Shown: positions 26,401 through 37,802 of the stretch, piece by piece
Position numbering within the stretch: the stretch's first letter is position 1
Layout: the number at the start of each line of letters is the position of its first letter
Source of the DNA: Amblyornis subalaris
Lineage: Eukaryota; Chordata; Aves; Passeriformes; Ptilonorhynchidae
Direction: 5' to 3'
Length of the DNA stretch: 64,000 nt
Assembly (NCBI GenBank): GCA_018881555.1
Contig: JACAXG010000012.1
Coordinates: 1,674,001-1,738,000 of the forward strand
Translations under genes and position numbers: made by a program
Notes under the pieces: generated by a model
What the model was told of the DNA's origin: nothing
The model's input: only the letters and a program-made list of their open reading frames with translations
Database searches by the model: none

Positions 26401-27831
26401 AGAAAACATTCCTTCCTATTTAAAAGGTGTAAGAGAAAAGCACAGCATAAAACAAAGCACATTTTATAAAACAGAATCTAAGATCCAATGATCCAACCAA
26501 GACTACCTCCAATTACAGGTGTGCCTCACCCCTTTAAAACTGATAGACTNTGTAATATACCATCCTTAATATGTCCTGAATGTTTTGCTCTTGATGTCAA
26601 AGGCAGTAAGCGCAGTCTCTCTCATGAGATCTTGCTGCACAAATGACCGAGTTCCTACCATCTCAATGCCACATGGAAAACCTTAATCAAAGCAACCAAA
26701 TCTCTTGACTTGCTGCTGATTCCACAGCACTTTTTTTTTGTAGTGATAACCACTTTTCTCTATCATCATTTATTCAAAAAGGTAAATCAAAAGCATAAAA
26801 TAGTCTCATCTGGGTTTTTGCCTGCAGGAGACATTCTTCTCTTTGGTTAAGCCGTGAAGTCTTATGTCAGTCAGAGACAAACTAAGTGGCTGACCTATCC
26901 TTTTCACGTACAGAGGTTTCTAATGCACCAGTTACAATCCAGGCTCAGAATAAGAATTTTTTAAAAGAAAATATTTTTCTTCATCAGCTTGGCTGACATA
27001 AAGGGGTACTTGTTTTTAGAAAGCTGCAACATCTTTTTAATTGCTGATCAGAAAGCCAATCCTCTATTAATCCTAACCAAATAATCTGAATATATCACTA
27101 ATGCCTGCTAGTGTGAGGTGCAATTAGAGCTATATTAAGGATTAATACCAAGGATTTTTACAATGTGAATTCTACAAATAAATTCTAACATGTGTGTGTG
27201 TAAATTCACATTTTTTTCCCATTTTGTCTTTTACCAAGCTTATTTTCATTTAAAATAAGTCATTATAATTTCACTTCGAACTAGGCTGCAATAAGCAAGA
27301 CTTCAGCTGAAAAGGTTTGCAGAGTGATTGAATCAGCCCTGAAGACCTTCCCAGCGATAGGTGGCATGTCAGATAACACAGCTAATGCCCCAAAGTTTTT
27401 GCAACAACAGAACAGTGTGGTTAGGATCACATCTTCCCACCTTCAGCTCTCAGGCGTCAGTAATTAGGCTTTTATTAGTACCTCTCCACCAACTTTCAGC
27501 TTTTTCCTTACTTCTTTGTGGGGGCTCTGATTCATGTCTCTGGGGTCAGAGTGTTTTACCCACTCCACTGTAATGCTCTCAGGGAAGACCTAACAGTACC
27601 CCAACTGCATCTGTTTAAAATCTTTTCGGTGCCTTTGGGGGAGCGTGTGTGTAAGGCCATAAGGAAGCTGCAGAACTGCACATGCCCCTGGAGCCAACCA
27701 CATAATCATTAGAGAGTCCCAGAATGCAGGAAGAGCCCCTGCTACACACAGCTTCCTTTGGCAACCGAATGGAGATGCTTGAAACGGTTTTCTCAAGGGA
27801 AATGGTAAACGTAATGGAGATGCACAGCTAT

Positions 27832-27890
27832 CATGAGCCAGACCAAAGGTCTGTTTAACCTAGGAGCCTGTTTTCCAGTAACAGATGTTT
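27832..27890. repeat. Possible ancient interspersed repeat fragment
   Basis: The stretch containing GAGCCAGACCAAAGGTCTG, followed by a phrase resembling 'TTTAACCTAGGAGCCTG', is reminiscent of an old amniote repeat seen in many reptile and bird genomes. The match is from memory and short. A repeat-library comparison would settle it. Confidence 0.25.
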
Positions 27891-28159
27891 AAGGAAAGTG
27901 GATTAAAAACAAGGCATATATAAAACAGATATTCCCCTTGGCACAGCCTCTCAGCTTCTGGGGAACAGTGCTTCAGAAACTTCCTGAGCTGGAATCACAT
28001 TTTGTTTGTTGTGTTTAATAGTCGCAGATAGGCCAATCCATCACGGATTTGTCTCATCCCGTTATGACTGGACTTACACTTTGTGGGTGTTAATATCCTT
28101 TGAGAGTTGTTCGTGCAGCCACGATGGCTTTATAACCGTTTCAGTGTTCCCTGAATGCC

Positions 28160-28625
28160 CCTTAAAACCGAGGAATGGCATGGAGTGGTGCCTATTCTCA
28201 TTCTCCAGGCCATTCCCACCCACGCGGTCTCGCATCGCGCTCCTCAGGCGCAGAACCCCAGTTGCAGCCGCGGGCTGCAGCGGCTCCCAGGCCACCCCTC
28301 TGATCCTAGCCGGCCCTTCCCGCCCGGAACAGCTGCGGGACTCTGGCATCCCAGCCCCCTCCCTGCGCCAGCCAGCGGCAGCCGCGCCCCCGCCGCAAGG
28401 GATCCCGGCGGGGGCGGGACGGCGGCAGGTGTGGGAAGGACAACCCCCTCCGCCTTCCCGCAGCGTCGGGGCCGGAGTTTGCTGTGCCCCGCGCGGGGCG
28501 GGTACTCGTGTGTCGGCGAAATGCGGCCCCTGTGGGTTTGGGGTTAGGGTCAGGACGGCGGTGCCGCTGGAGCAGATGGGCTCGCCCTGCTGGGCGGGCG
28601 CTGTTCTGCTCTGGGTCAGGTGGTA
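28160..28625. promoter_or_regulatory. Isolated intergenic CpG island
   Basis: A sharply bounded GC- and CpG-rich block of about 450 bp lies in otherwise AT-rich DNA, with overlapping open frames on both strands. It lies about 9 kb upstream of the ERICH2-like exon and could be that gene's promoter with first exon, an orphan CpG island, or a lncRNA start. I could not identify a convincing first coding exon. Confidence 0.4.
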
Positions 28626-28749
28626 GCTGAGGGGACTTGAGGAAATAAACCTGACGGGAACGTTGGGCATGTTTCAGACTTTTTTTGCGGCGAATTGAAA
28701 CTAATTTCACAAAGTCGTACACACAGGATACTTACGGTTTTGNTATAGA

Positions 28750-28835
28750 GGCTTTTGGTGTTTTGCTGGTTTTTTTGTTTCTTTTTTGGGGTTTTGTTTG
28801 GTTGATTGTTTAGTTTTTCTTTTGTTTTGTTTTAA
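28750..28835. repeat. T/G-rich low-complexity stretch
   Basis: A stretch dominated by runs of T with interspersed G, of simple-sequence type, with no coding content. Confidence 0.6.
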
Positions 28836-29879
28836 ATGCTCTTGGCCTTCAAGACTCCTAGCTTTTATTTCTGTAACATGGCTTGTTCATCTTTCACTGC
28901 AGTGGGATAAGCTCTGGCGTTCTCATAGTTCATTGTTTCTGAAGGTCAGATGTGCAATAGCATTTCCACTCAGAGCTCTGTCCTCCCAGCTTGTCCCTGG
29001 GCTGTAAAACATCCCTGTCTCTGAATAAGGTTGTGGGAAGTCCAGAGATTTTCTCCCATTAGTGGAAAATTTTGGAGGTAAAGGAGTGAGTTGAAATATA
29101 TGGCTTTACTGCTGATCTAATTTAAAATATAAAATGTGATTAGAAAAGTGGGTAGTCTTGACTTCTATCTTTTCTCTGTATTACATCATACTAAAAGACA
29201 AAAATGGTGAAGGTGTTAACATCTGAAAGTAGACTGTCCTTCAGATACTTTTCTCAGGATAAATAACACATTATTGTCTTCCATATGTATATTCACAATA
29301 CAACCTACAGGATCCGGTCAGTTTCCTGAGTGTTTCAGATAATGCATATTTGTTGCAAGAGACATGGTTCAATGTCTGAACTCTGTGCTACTTAGACTAG
29401 GTTAGATAGTTACTGCTCTCTTCTTCCCTTTGTCTGATTCAGCTGTTTGTTCCTACTCTTGAATCAGCCCATGCAATGTGTCTTTGAACCAGATCTAGCT
29501 AGTATGAGTTGACTGTAAAATAACCTACCTGGAGGAGCAGGAGGAAACAAAGTCTCATCAGTGCCCAGGTTACAAAAAGTAAAAGTAGGCATGAATAAGG
29601 CAAGGGTAAAAGCAGCAGCTCCGTGATGGTGCTGCCAGCTCTTGGGACTTGTAGTATGTGGAGCAACTCTTAAGTATAGGCAGCGCTGCACAAATAAGTC
29701 TACTGATCACCTGTGCTCTGCTGCCATGGTTATTTCAGTGGCTTCTTCTGTCTGTTGTCAGAAGAGTAAGTAGGATCACATCTGAAATGTTGATGAGATA
29801 TCTGAGTTTCACCGACTTCCCCAGATAGTAGCATTATTTTCTGCCTGTCAATTCACTCCATCGAAATCCCCTTTACTCC

Positions 29880-30395
29880 CCACCTGGACCACTGCTTCCA
29901 GTTCTGGGCCTCCAACTTAAGAAGGACATGAACCTGTGTAAGAAGTTCAGAGGAGGCCACAAAGATGAGAGGGCTGGAGCACCTCTCCTGTGAGGAAAGG
30001 CTGAGGGAGGTGGGGCTGTTCAGCCTGGAGAAGGCTTCAAGGGAGACCTTAGAGCACCTTCCAGTACCCAAAGGGGCCTACAAGAAAGCTGGAGAGGGAA
30101 TTCTTGCAAGGGCAAGGAGAGATGGGACAAAGGGTAATAGGTTCAAACTAAAAGATGGTAGGTTTAAATCAAATATTAGGAAGAAATTCTCTGCTGTGAG
30201 GGTGGTGGGGTGCTGGAACAGGTTGACCAGAGAAGTGGTTGATGCCCCATCCCTGGAAGTGTTCAAGGCCAGGCTGGAGGGAGCTTTGAACTACTTGATC
30301 TAGGAGAAGGTATCCCTGCTAATGGCAGAGGGTTTGGAAGTAGATAATCTTTAATGTCCCTTCCAATCCAAACCTTTCCATGGTTCTATAAATAC
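29880..30395 (+). mobile_element. CR1 LINE, 3' fragment
   Basis: This is the 3' end of a chicken-repeat-1 retrotransposon in + orientation. It includes the end of the reverse-transcriptase ORF2 region (AGGAAAGGCTGAGGGAGG, GAACAGGTTGACCAGAGAAG, CCCATCCCTGGAAGTGTTCA). The characteristic 3' tail follows, running TAGATAATCTTTAATGTCCC, then CTTCCAATCCAAACC and ending TTCTATAAATAC near 30,392. It is 5'-truncated, as most CR1 copies are. A 112-codon open frame survives in it (29,965-30,303), but this is a remnant and not a functional gene. Confidence 0.9.
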
Positions 30396-30399
30396 ATGC

Positions 30400-33300
30400 A
30401 ATACTGAAACAACTTGCTACTCAAGACCTCTTTCTGCTCCTCATTAACTTAAAGAAATAACTTTCTCTGACTTTTAAGGGAGGAGGGTCTGGCCCTGCCG
30501 TGGAATTCAAACATAAAACATCATGCTTCCCTGACAGCTGTGTGCCTTCTGTGAGGGGAGCCCAAAACCTAGCAACAAAATACAGCTTGCTTTAGCTGCT
30601 TCAAAGCGAGAGAGCAGCAAGGGGAAAACATTTATAAATGCCAGTACTGGCAAGGAGAGCAGAGAGACATTGGTCTGTTGCTTTCAAGGATGAACAACTA
30701 CTGTCTGTTGAGGAATTCTGCTTTTTGTTATTGAGCTTCTGAGCTTCTAATTTGTATGCTATAGAAAAAAAAGGAATGTAAGACTGACCACAAAATAGAT
30801 AGCTTTATTTTTGACCAGGGAAGTTGCAGGTCTTTTTGTTGAATGTTCTTGGGGGGTTTTTTTGCATATGACTACTGTGTCACAGGCCCTTTCAGCCTAA
30901 GATGAAAGGAAAAACAGCTGATTCTGTTTATAGGAGCCTTCAGATCTCTCCTAGATTTTATGTGGATATGGTTGTGAAACTTGTTTTAAAATTATGTCTT
31001 TATGTTTCATTTTATTTTATTTTTCAGGGTTTTGGAATGCCCAGAAGTGATCAGTCCAGTTGTATTTTCTTATAAGGTATCTGTGACTACAGATAATGTG
31101 GTGCTATTTTTGGAAAGCCTTTCTAATTTCTAAGTCTATTATTAAAAAGCTGAAAAGTGTGTTTGCTGTGATAGCATCAGGAGCACATTTTAATATCTAA
31201 TAATTTTATTTTGACTTTTTAATCAGGTTTTTAAGAAATATTATTAATATTTCTATCTTGTCTTTTGTGTGGCCAGGCAGACCCTGCTTAAAAATAATAA
31301 TGGCATTGTAGTGTAGTCTGTGGGGTTTATAACGTAGCTGACATGTCCACTTGCTGGAAAATTGCTCTGACAAGAGAACTCTACTTGAGATATCTATCAT
31401 GATAACACATGTGTTCCCACTCATGTCCCAAATAAAAAATGAAAGCTTTTCAAGACCTTGTTCCAACACCACCTTCTCATGTTAAAGGTATAACTATAAA
31501 TACTATATTTCAGACTTTAAAATTACATTGCACTATTTTTTATGTTAAACCATGCATTTCAAACGTTTATTGCCTCACATAAAATAATCATGGGGTTTTT
31601 TTTCCATTCACTGATCCCTATTTAAAACTATTTAAAATAGTTTTTCTACATTTGTTTGTAAAATTGAACACTTGTTCCTAAGGATATTTTAGGAAAGAAA
31701 ATAAAACCCATCCACCTTAAAAGCTCAGCACACATTAGATACTCAGTAGTACATGGAATTCGTTCTCTATACGGTTGTCACATACAACAAATCATTCAAG
31801 ACTGGGGACTCCAGTTTAAATACCATTTAAATTTCATTTACATTACAGTTTATTGTTGCTACATAAAACCATTACGAACATATACTCTGAGAATTACACA
31901 ACACCAGCCTTGTAAGCTCCTGTAAGTTGTATTTACCAACCAGAGTCTCTATAAATGTGTGTATATGCTTACACAAACATATAGCTTATTCTAACAGTTT
32001 TTAAAAGAAGATTTTGTATTAATAGCAATGCACAGCAGAGCTCTGCATAGAGCATCTAATGCTGTTAAGAATAAAATCATGGATTAATGTTTCCGATATG
32101 TTTTATAGGATGATGTCTTAGCATGCGGCTACTGGAGTGGTAGTTCAATTTTTACCACCTTTACACTTACCTTCCAAAGTATTTTCTTATATGATCATGA
32201 ATTATGTCATAGACAAATCTCATTTTAAGTATATGGAAACTTTAAGAATGTAATGCTAACTTTATTGTGGTAAACTAATTAAAAATGAAAAATAAAAATT
32301 GCAAATGAGAGAACATTTCTATGTAAAAATTATGCTAAATGTACTGTGCCAGCTGTTTAGATGAACTTGCTCCAGAGTCATCTGTAATTGGCAAGACAAG
32401 AAAAGAAAGACACCACCTGGTGATAAAAGTTTTTTAGAAAGTTTTCATTGTAGGAAGGCCATCGGTTATACTGATTTGGGAAAGTCCAGTGGTAAATGGT
32501 AGTGTGACTACAACCACCATTTATTTGTAAAAGCTTTTGCCCCATATTGTGTGTTAAGATGTTATTTAAATGATTTTTTTGTGTATTAGTATGGAGCAAT
32601 ATATTATACTTGCAGTTAAAATGTTCCCGCTTTAGATTTTGATAATTTATGCCTTGCCTAATGCCTAGAGCAAATAAAATGAGTTGTTTTATTTGTTTAC
32701 TGTGATTTGCAGGCATAATACTGCATGACAAAATTACATTGACCTATCATTTCATGCATCAGCAGTTCTTCTATTGCGCTGATTTGATTGAGCCTAGTGG
32801 ATAAAAAAGGAGCAATCCACCCAGTGGACAAAGTTAGAATTATAATAAATAGTGCACATTCTGAAGGGCGAAGTAGGTTAAGTATGGTGCATACTGCACT
32901 GGGCATAATTTTTTTGATGTGTCAAATTTTAAGCTTTTTTATTCCAACTTCTACATTCAAATTTTGTACTTTGATTTTTATGTGGTTATGGAGGTCGTGC
33001 GGTAGCTACCGTTGAGGAAAAAAATGTAGGTTTTTGTAGCTTCTGTAGGGCATTTTTAGGTTAGGTACTTGTGAAAGTGCAATACATGTCTTTGAATTCA
33101 CACTGCTTTTTGGATGTACAAACCCAGATACTGCTGTTGTTCCTCACACCGAAGAACTTCATCATTGTACAGTCATATAATGTCAAATAACCATTCCTAA
33201 TTCTATGATTTGGGATCTGCTAGACAGAGGAAAAGGGGCTGCGTGGCTTACAGCTTCACTCTGTTTCTAGAGCTATTTTGTTCCTACTTGCTCTCCTTGA

Positions 33301-35145
33301 ATGCCAGCAATAACTCAGCGAATCAAGAGGGGCTGTATCCTGTCTGTTCTCTCACAGGTAAGTTTTTTTAACTTTTGTTATCCAAGGGATAGGCCAAGGT
33401 ACCTGTTGTATGCAAGGTGTGAAATAACTGTTAAATCTTCAACATTATTTTAATAAGATGTACAAAATAAGATTTTAAAATTACTCTAGAGTAAAGTGTG
33501 TGGTCACTAAAAATAGAAGCTTCATTTTTTGTTTCTCTAATGACAAAGAGTAGACATTAGGGACATTTTAAAAATCTCTGTATGTTTGTTCCATATTGTT
33601 TTGTTGTGGCCATCAAGGCCATCAAAAATGATAATCACAAATTTTAGTAACTCTTAAATGCTAAAAAGCATAATTGCTGCATTCATGTCATTTGCTTACT
33701 AAGGAATCCCCAGAGAAGTTCGTTTAAGCACACAGGAAAGTTTTCGTGATCTCAATAGGATGTAAGAACAATGTGGGTGTTTACATAAATGGGTAGAGCA
33801 CGAGCTGTGTATTGGTGCTTTGCTGGATAGATGACTTCTAAGAGATGGAGACCCCAGTGAAGGAGCCCACCTCAAGAACTTGTGGAAAACCCTGTGAAAG
33901 TCCTCATTGGTTTCCCTTTTTTTTGATTTGTTGTTTTTTTCTTTGTTTAAGACAATATGAATTAATAGTTTTAGTAACTGAAGCAAAGTAAAAACGTGCT
34001 GTCACAAGACATTTTTAAAAGAAAAAAAAGGGTGTTCTGTTTGTTTTGGGGTTGAATGTCTGTTTGGATAAATTCTGATAGTCTGCTGTAAAGAAAAATA
34101 CACAGTTGGGCTTTTGTTTTGTTTTCTTATTTCATTTTCTGCTAGATACAGTTGTTTAAAAAGGACAGAGACCAAGAAGGTAAGCATCAGCTTAGTTCAG
34201 AACCTAAATATACACCTCCTTTGTGGCAATAGATAAATTGAATTATGTTTTTAATTCCATTGCTTTGCATATTCATGTAGTAGATTAAGTAATTCCAAAG
34301 TTTCAGGTTATATCCTTATGTGGATTTGTGTTGAAACTGATGAAAATTTTTACTACCTTGGGAATTTAGTAATACCATGAATAGAAAATTAATGCTTTTT
34401 AAAGTTACTGTCTCTATTTTGGAAGAAAACAAACAAAATGAAAAGATCAATATTTAGGGGCCAAAAGGTAAATTATTTAACAATTTCTAACTTTTATAAT
34501 GCTATTTTCTTTAAAATACCCATTACCTAATCACGGAAATCGAAGTAAGTATAAGGTTGAACAATTTGATAGTGTGTATTTGAAGTGGAACTTTGAANAA
34601 TTTCACCGTAGACCTTCAAGTCAAAGAAATATTCTACTTGAGGAACAAAATTGCATCAAGTGAACCAAAATGTGAAACAACTGTTTTGAATTTGCTTTTC
34701 AGGAGTGGCAGTTCAAGCAGTATCGTGGTAATATGTCTTTGGTTTTGCAGCTGATCTATTACATGCTTTTTTAAGCAATTAGAGCTCAATAATATAATAA
34801 TTTGTCACCCAATTAATTCTGAAAGACTGGAAATGCATGGATGAACTGTTTAACCTGTGGTTCACTTGGCACCATTGTAATTTAAATCAAATAAAACGTA
34901 ATATTGGGTAAGCTACATTATGAGAACTCAACATCTTCATGTTCTGTGACTTTTCCTTTAATATTTTTTTATATTTTTATTATATCTATAGGTGAATGTA
35001 TAGATAAATAAATGTAACATGTTTTTGTTTAGTGTAGAATGTGTAAACTCATTACAATTAGAAACAGTAGTTGAAAAAACATTTGTGAAAATGTTTCTCC
35101 AGTAATCATTCTGTGCCCCAACCGCAACAGAAAGTATATCAAGGG
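30400..35145. other. AT-rich intergenic or intronic DNA
   Basis: No gene was recognised with confidence. Two places have good-looking splice signals without identifiable protein. One is a donor ACAG|GTAAGT at 33,358 after a short open stretch. The other is a 34-nt candidate exon at 34,146-34,179, with a T-rich tract ending CTGCTAG and a GTAAGC donor. Either could belong to the ERICH2-like gene, but I cannot show it. An N is at 34,598. Confidence 0.4.
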
Positions 35146-35149
35146 CATT

Positions 35150-35706
35150 TGTTGCGGTGGTTCAGACCACATCAGGGAGATCGCCCGACCACAGTGGTGG
35201 GCAGTATCAAGGGTCTGAATCCCAACATGAATCAGTTAGTTCCTCCCCCGATGGGAGTGGTTTGTGGTACCACCTTTTGTTACCCATGTATGGTATTTGT
35301 TCCAGAATTTTCATTCGGGTAGTGGCCCCTATTGGTTCCCTTTCCTAAATCCCTCCTTTCCTTTATCACCATTGGACCTTTACCCTTGCTCTGCCCTCTA
35401 GCCCTCAGACCATTGGATACGACACTCTGCCCGCCTTCCTTCTCCTCTACTTAAGCCTGTACCCTTGTTGCCATCTTGTCTTTTGTCCCTGACCTTCTGA
35501 CAATGAACTTTGTTGGTGGAACCGTACAGAAGACCCATCCAACTTCTTTACTGCTGCTCACCACCCAAGCTTTTAGTGTTAGAGAGCGTTCACAGTATCT
35601 GCCGCTCAGGACCGTGTGTGCTGCCAAGACCGTCGGCTGAGGCATTTCCCGACACCAGGGACGCTTCTGGAAGGTCGCGGCACCCAACACCTCTCACGCT
35701 GCGGCA
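35150..35706 (+). mobile_element. Solo LTR of an endogenous retrovirus (6-bp target duplication)
   Basis: A 557-bp element begins TGTTGCGG and ends GCTGCGGCA, so it has the TG...CA ends of an LTR. It is flanked by identical 6-bp direct repeats GGCATT at 35,144-35,149 and 35,707-35,712. A CTTAAG motif lies mid-element near 35,452, where a core promoter would be expected, and the 3' third is GC- and CpG-rich. No gag/pol/env sequence is next to it, so it is a solo LTR left by recombination. A 6-bp duplication is typical of ERVK-type elements. The orientation is tentative. Confidence 0.8.
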
Positions 35707-36087
35707 GGCATTAATGTGTGTGGACTTCTGAACAGTATTATCTTTACAACTTGGAAAACTTAAACACTAGAGCTAAAATTTTTATAAGGCTAAGAGAAAC
35801 CTATAAGCATATAAATATAATATAAACCAGGTACTACGCATTTTCTTTTATTCTTCTAATCTTATATATGAATATATGTGTTTATATATCTCCTGTTATT
35901 TCTGTGCATCAGAATGCTGCTTCATTACAAGATTCTGTTCCTCCTTGGAAGAGGCAGTGTAAGGGCAATTTCAATATAGAAAGTGTACTGACACGTAATT
36001 TCTAGAATTTCTGCACTTGTACGCATAGCAAATGCTGACTCAGATTTTTGTGATTTTGAAAAGAGGTGTATGAATTGTGGAATAATA

Positions 36088-36170
36088 TAATAGAATCATA
36101 GAATAGTTTGGGTTGGGAGATCTAGCTCCAACCCCCCTGCCATAACCAAGGACACCTTCCACTAGACCAG
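36088..36170 (-). mobile_element. CR1 LINE 3'-tail fragment
   Basis: On the minus strand this matches the terminal CR1 3' sequence: CTAGTGGAAGGTGTCCTTGG, GGCAGGGGGGTTGGAGCTAG, CCCAACCCAAACTATTCTATG, then ATTCTAT. A short internal piece of the usual tail is missing. It is about 80 bp long and non-coding. Confidence 0.85.
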
Positions 36171-37279
36171 ATTTTTTAGACAGCCTTTCATTCCCAGACC
36201 TAGACTTACATGTGATTTTGGCTTACAGTGAAAAATATCCATGTTACATTGTGTCAGTTATTACTATGATTTCACAGTGACAACTTCTGATGAGATATTT
36301 ATATATTTTGTTATGTTTGCCAAGCAGCACAACTTTGGAGGCCTCAGACACATGATTATTTGGGTTACAGTTATTTCTGTCTTGCCTGCCTGCCTGCTGT
36401 CAGTTAATTGGGTAGTTGGCTTTAGTATTTTATTCTTTAATCTCTGTTGCTGTTGTTGTCTCCAAGTGACTTCAGTCAATTTCTCTTGGTTCCCTGTTCA
36501 TTAGCTGTTCACAAGCTCCTACATGCATTGTTTTGTAGGAGGGGGAAGTGAACCCTCATTTCAACTAGTGCAACTGGGTTTTGTAGAAAATGCAGTAGAG
36601 AAGAAAGATGGATAAGGGGAAGCAGGATGGCAAAACCCAAAATACTGGCACTTTGCTGTAACAAAACTAGTGAATTTTGTACTAGCTTGTGAAAAATTAC
36701 AATTGCACAGCCATTGTCTAACAGAATCTTGGAAGATATAATTAGGGCAGTTTTTGCCTTCAAAATTATTTTTCTCTGTGAGATTTTTGAATTTGATTGG
36801 TTTTGCTCAATTTATAGTGCATATGAGCATGTAAAATAATAAAATTATAAAAATTTTTTCATCTTTTACTATTTTGGGGTTTCTCTCAGTTTTAACCTGG
36901 TGTCTGAATTTTCTGTGTCTGTTATTCTTAATTGATATAATCATTGTATCATAAATATATCTTTATGATCTTATTGCTCTTGAATGTAATTTGTCATCTT
37001 TGTATTCTAATCCTGAAATTTTTGATGCCATTAGTTTAAAATTATTACTTTTTTTTGCATTGCAGACACTTACTCAAATTATGATACTACGCAAGAGCAT
37101 GCGTTGTAAGAGTAAGCTTCATATCCTTCAGGCTATGAACATCCGGTTCTGATCTGTGTATTTGTAAGGTTTTTCACTGGTATGATTACACTTTTGTGAA
37201 CTGTAAGAGGCAGACTAATCTCTGGGGTGGTTCTTTTCTGTTTGTCATTATACATGTTTGTAATATATTATGTTGTCAG

Positions 37280-37355
37280 GTTGCAGTTCTGATATATGAA
37301 CCAGAAAATACTGAGGCTAAGCAGTTTTTTCCACTTCTTGAAGAAAAGCTGGTGG
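37280..37355 (+). CDS. ERICH2: ERICH2-like internal exon (glutamate-rich protein 2)
   Basis: An open stretch encoding VLIYEPENTEAKQFFPLLEE is bounded by an acceptor TGTTGTCAG at 37,279 and a good donor GTAAGTTTG at 37,356. A second possible acceptor lies 7 nt further, after TTGCAG. The peptide closely resembles the conserved part of ERICH2 that I recall, with LIYEPEN and EAK followed by FF and an acidic LLEE. The position between SP5 and GAD1 on the + strand agrees with the human order. ERICH2 has no well-defined molecular function. The exon ends one base into a codon if the GTAAGT donor is used. Upstream exons were not identified, so the gene may be incomplete in this bird or its other exons may be too diverged to see by eye. 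Confidence 0.6.
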
Positions 37356-37705
37356 GTAAGTTTGAGAATTGCATCTACAATATTCATTGTAGAGACAGTC
37401 TTGCCTTTCACATTGAGAATTATTGTACCAACAGGGACCTAGTCTTCCTAGTCCTGTATCAATTTAGGTTATAAAGATACCTGGGGAAGGGGGTAGAGAG
37501 AGAGGGAATCTTCCATTCTCTTGCCACTGTGTAGCTACAGGAAACAGGAAAAACAAAGAAGCTTCTGTGGCTTAATTCATCTGAGCATTCTCCCATAAAC
37601 GAGTGATTTTCTGGTGACCAGCTGTGCTGATTTTAGGGCTATGTTGAGATATGTGTATTTTTATGGCAGAAGCAGCACAGAAACTCATCATTTAGGAGAG
37701 TTAAG

Positions 37706-37802
37706 ATGATGAAAGCAGCAGTAGCAAAATAAAACAAAAAAAACCCCTAGCTGTTCAAGTAGTAATGATGAAGACAATTTTGAAGATTCTGACAAAAATT
37801 AG
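37706..37802 (+). pseudogene. ERICH2: Possible ERICH2 terminal coding segment, frame-broken at a poly(A) run
   Basis: About 350 bp after the ERICH2-like exon lies an acidic, serine-rich coding-like segment. One frame, entered at 37,706 with the single G left over from the previous exon, reads D-D-E-S-S-S-S-K and then drifts. A second frame, after an 8-A run at 37,736-37,743, reads SSSNDEDNFEDSDKN and stops at TAG (37,800-37,802). The change of frame coincides with the A run. Mammalian ERICH2 ends in a similar Glu/Asp/Ser-rich tail. The acceptor at 37,705 is weak, with no pyrimidine tract. This may be a real exon with a sequencing error in the homopolymer, a decayed exon, or chance. Confidence 0.35.

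Larger units (their letters stand above)
18620..28150. other. AT-rich intergenic region between SP5 and ERICH2-like gene
   Basis: I find no supportable coding exon in this stretch. Open frames are short and unrelated to known domains. Contents of note are the duplicated non-coding element at about 22.05 and 23.29 kb and a short old-repeat-like stretch near 27.84 kb. Dinucleotide and mononucleotide runs are short. Confidence 0.5.

Noticed and set aside
28541..28552. Telomere-like GGGTTAGGG
   Set aside because: There is only one unit and a half inside a GC-rich island. It is not an interstitial telomeric array.
29965..30303. 112-codon plus-strand open frame
   Set aside because: It is the remnant of CR1 ORF2 and 3' region, a 5'-truncated retrotransposon, not a host gene.
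37066..37105. Candidate 40-nt exon between TTGCATTGCAG and GTAAGAG
   Set aside because: The splice sites look acceptable, but the peptide does not resemble the expected ERICH2 segment and the phase fits the next exon only with the second acceptor.
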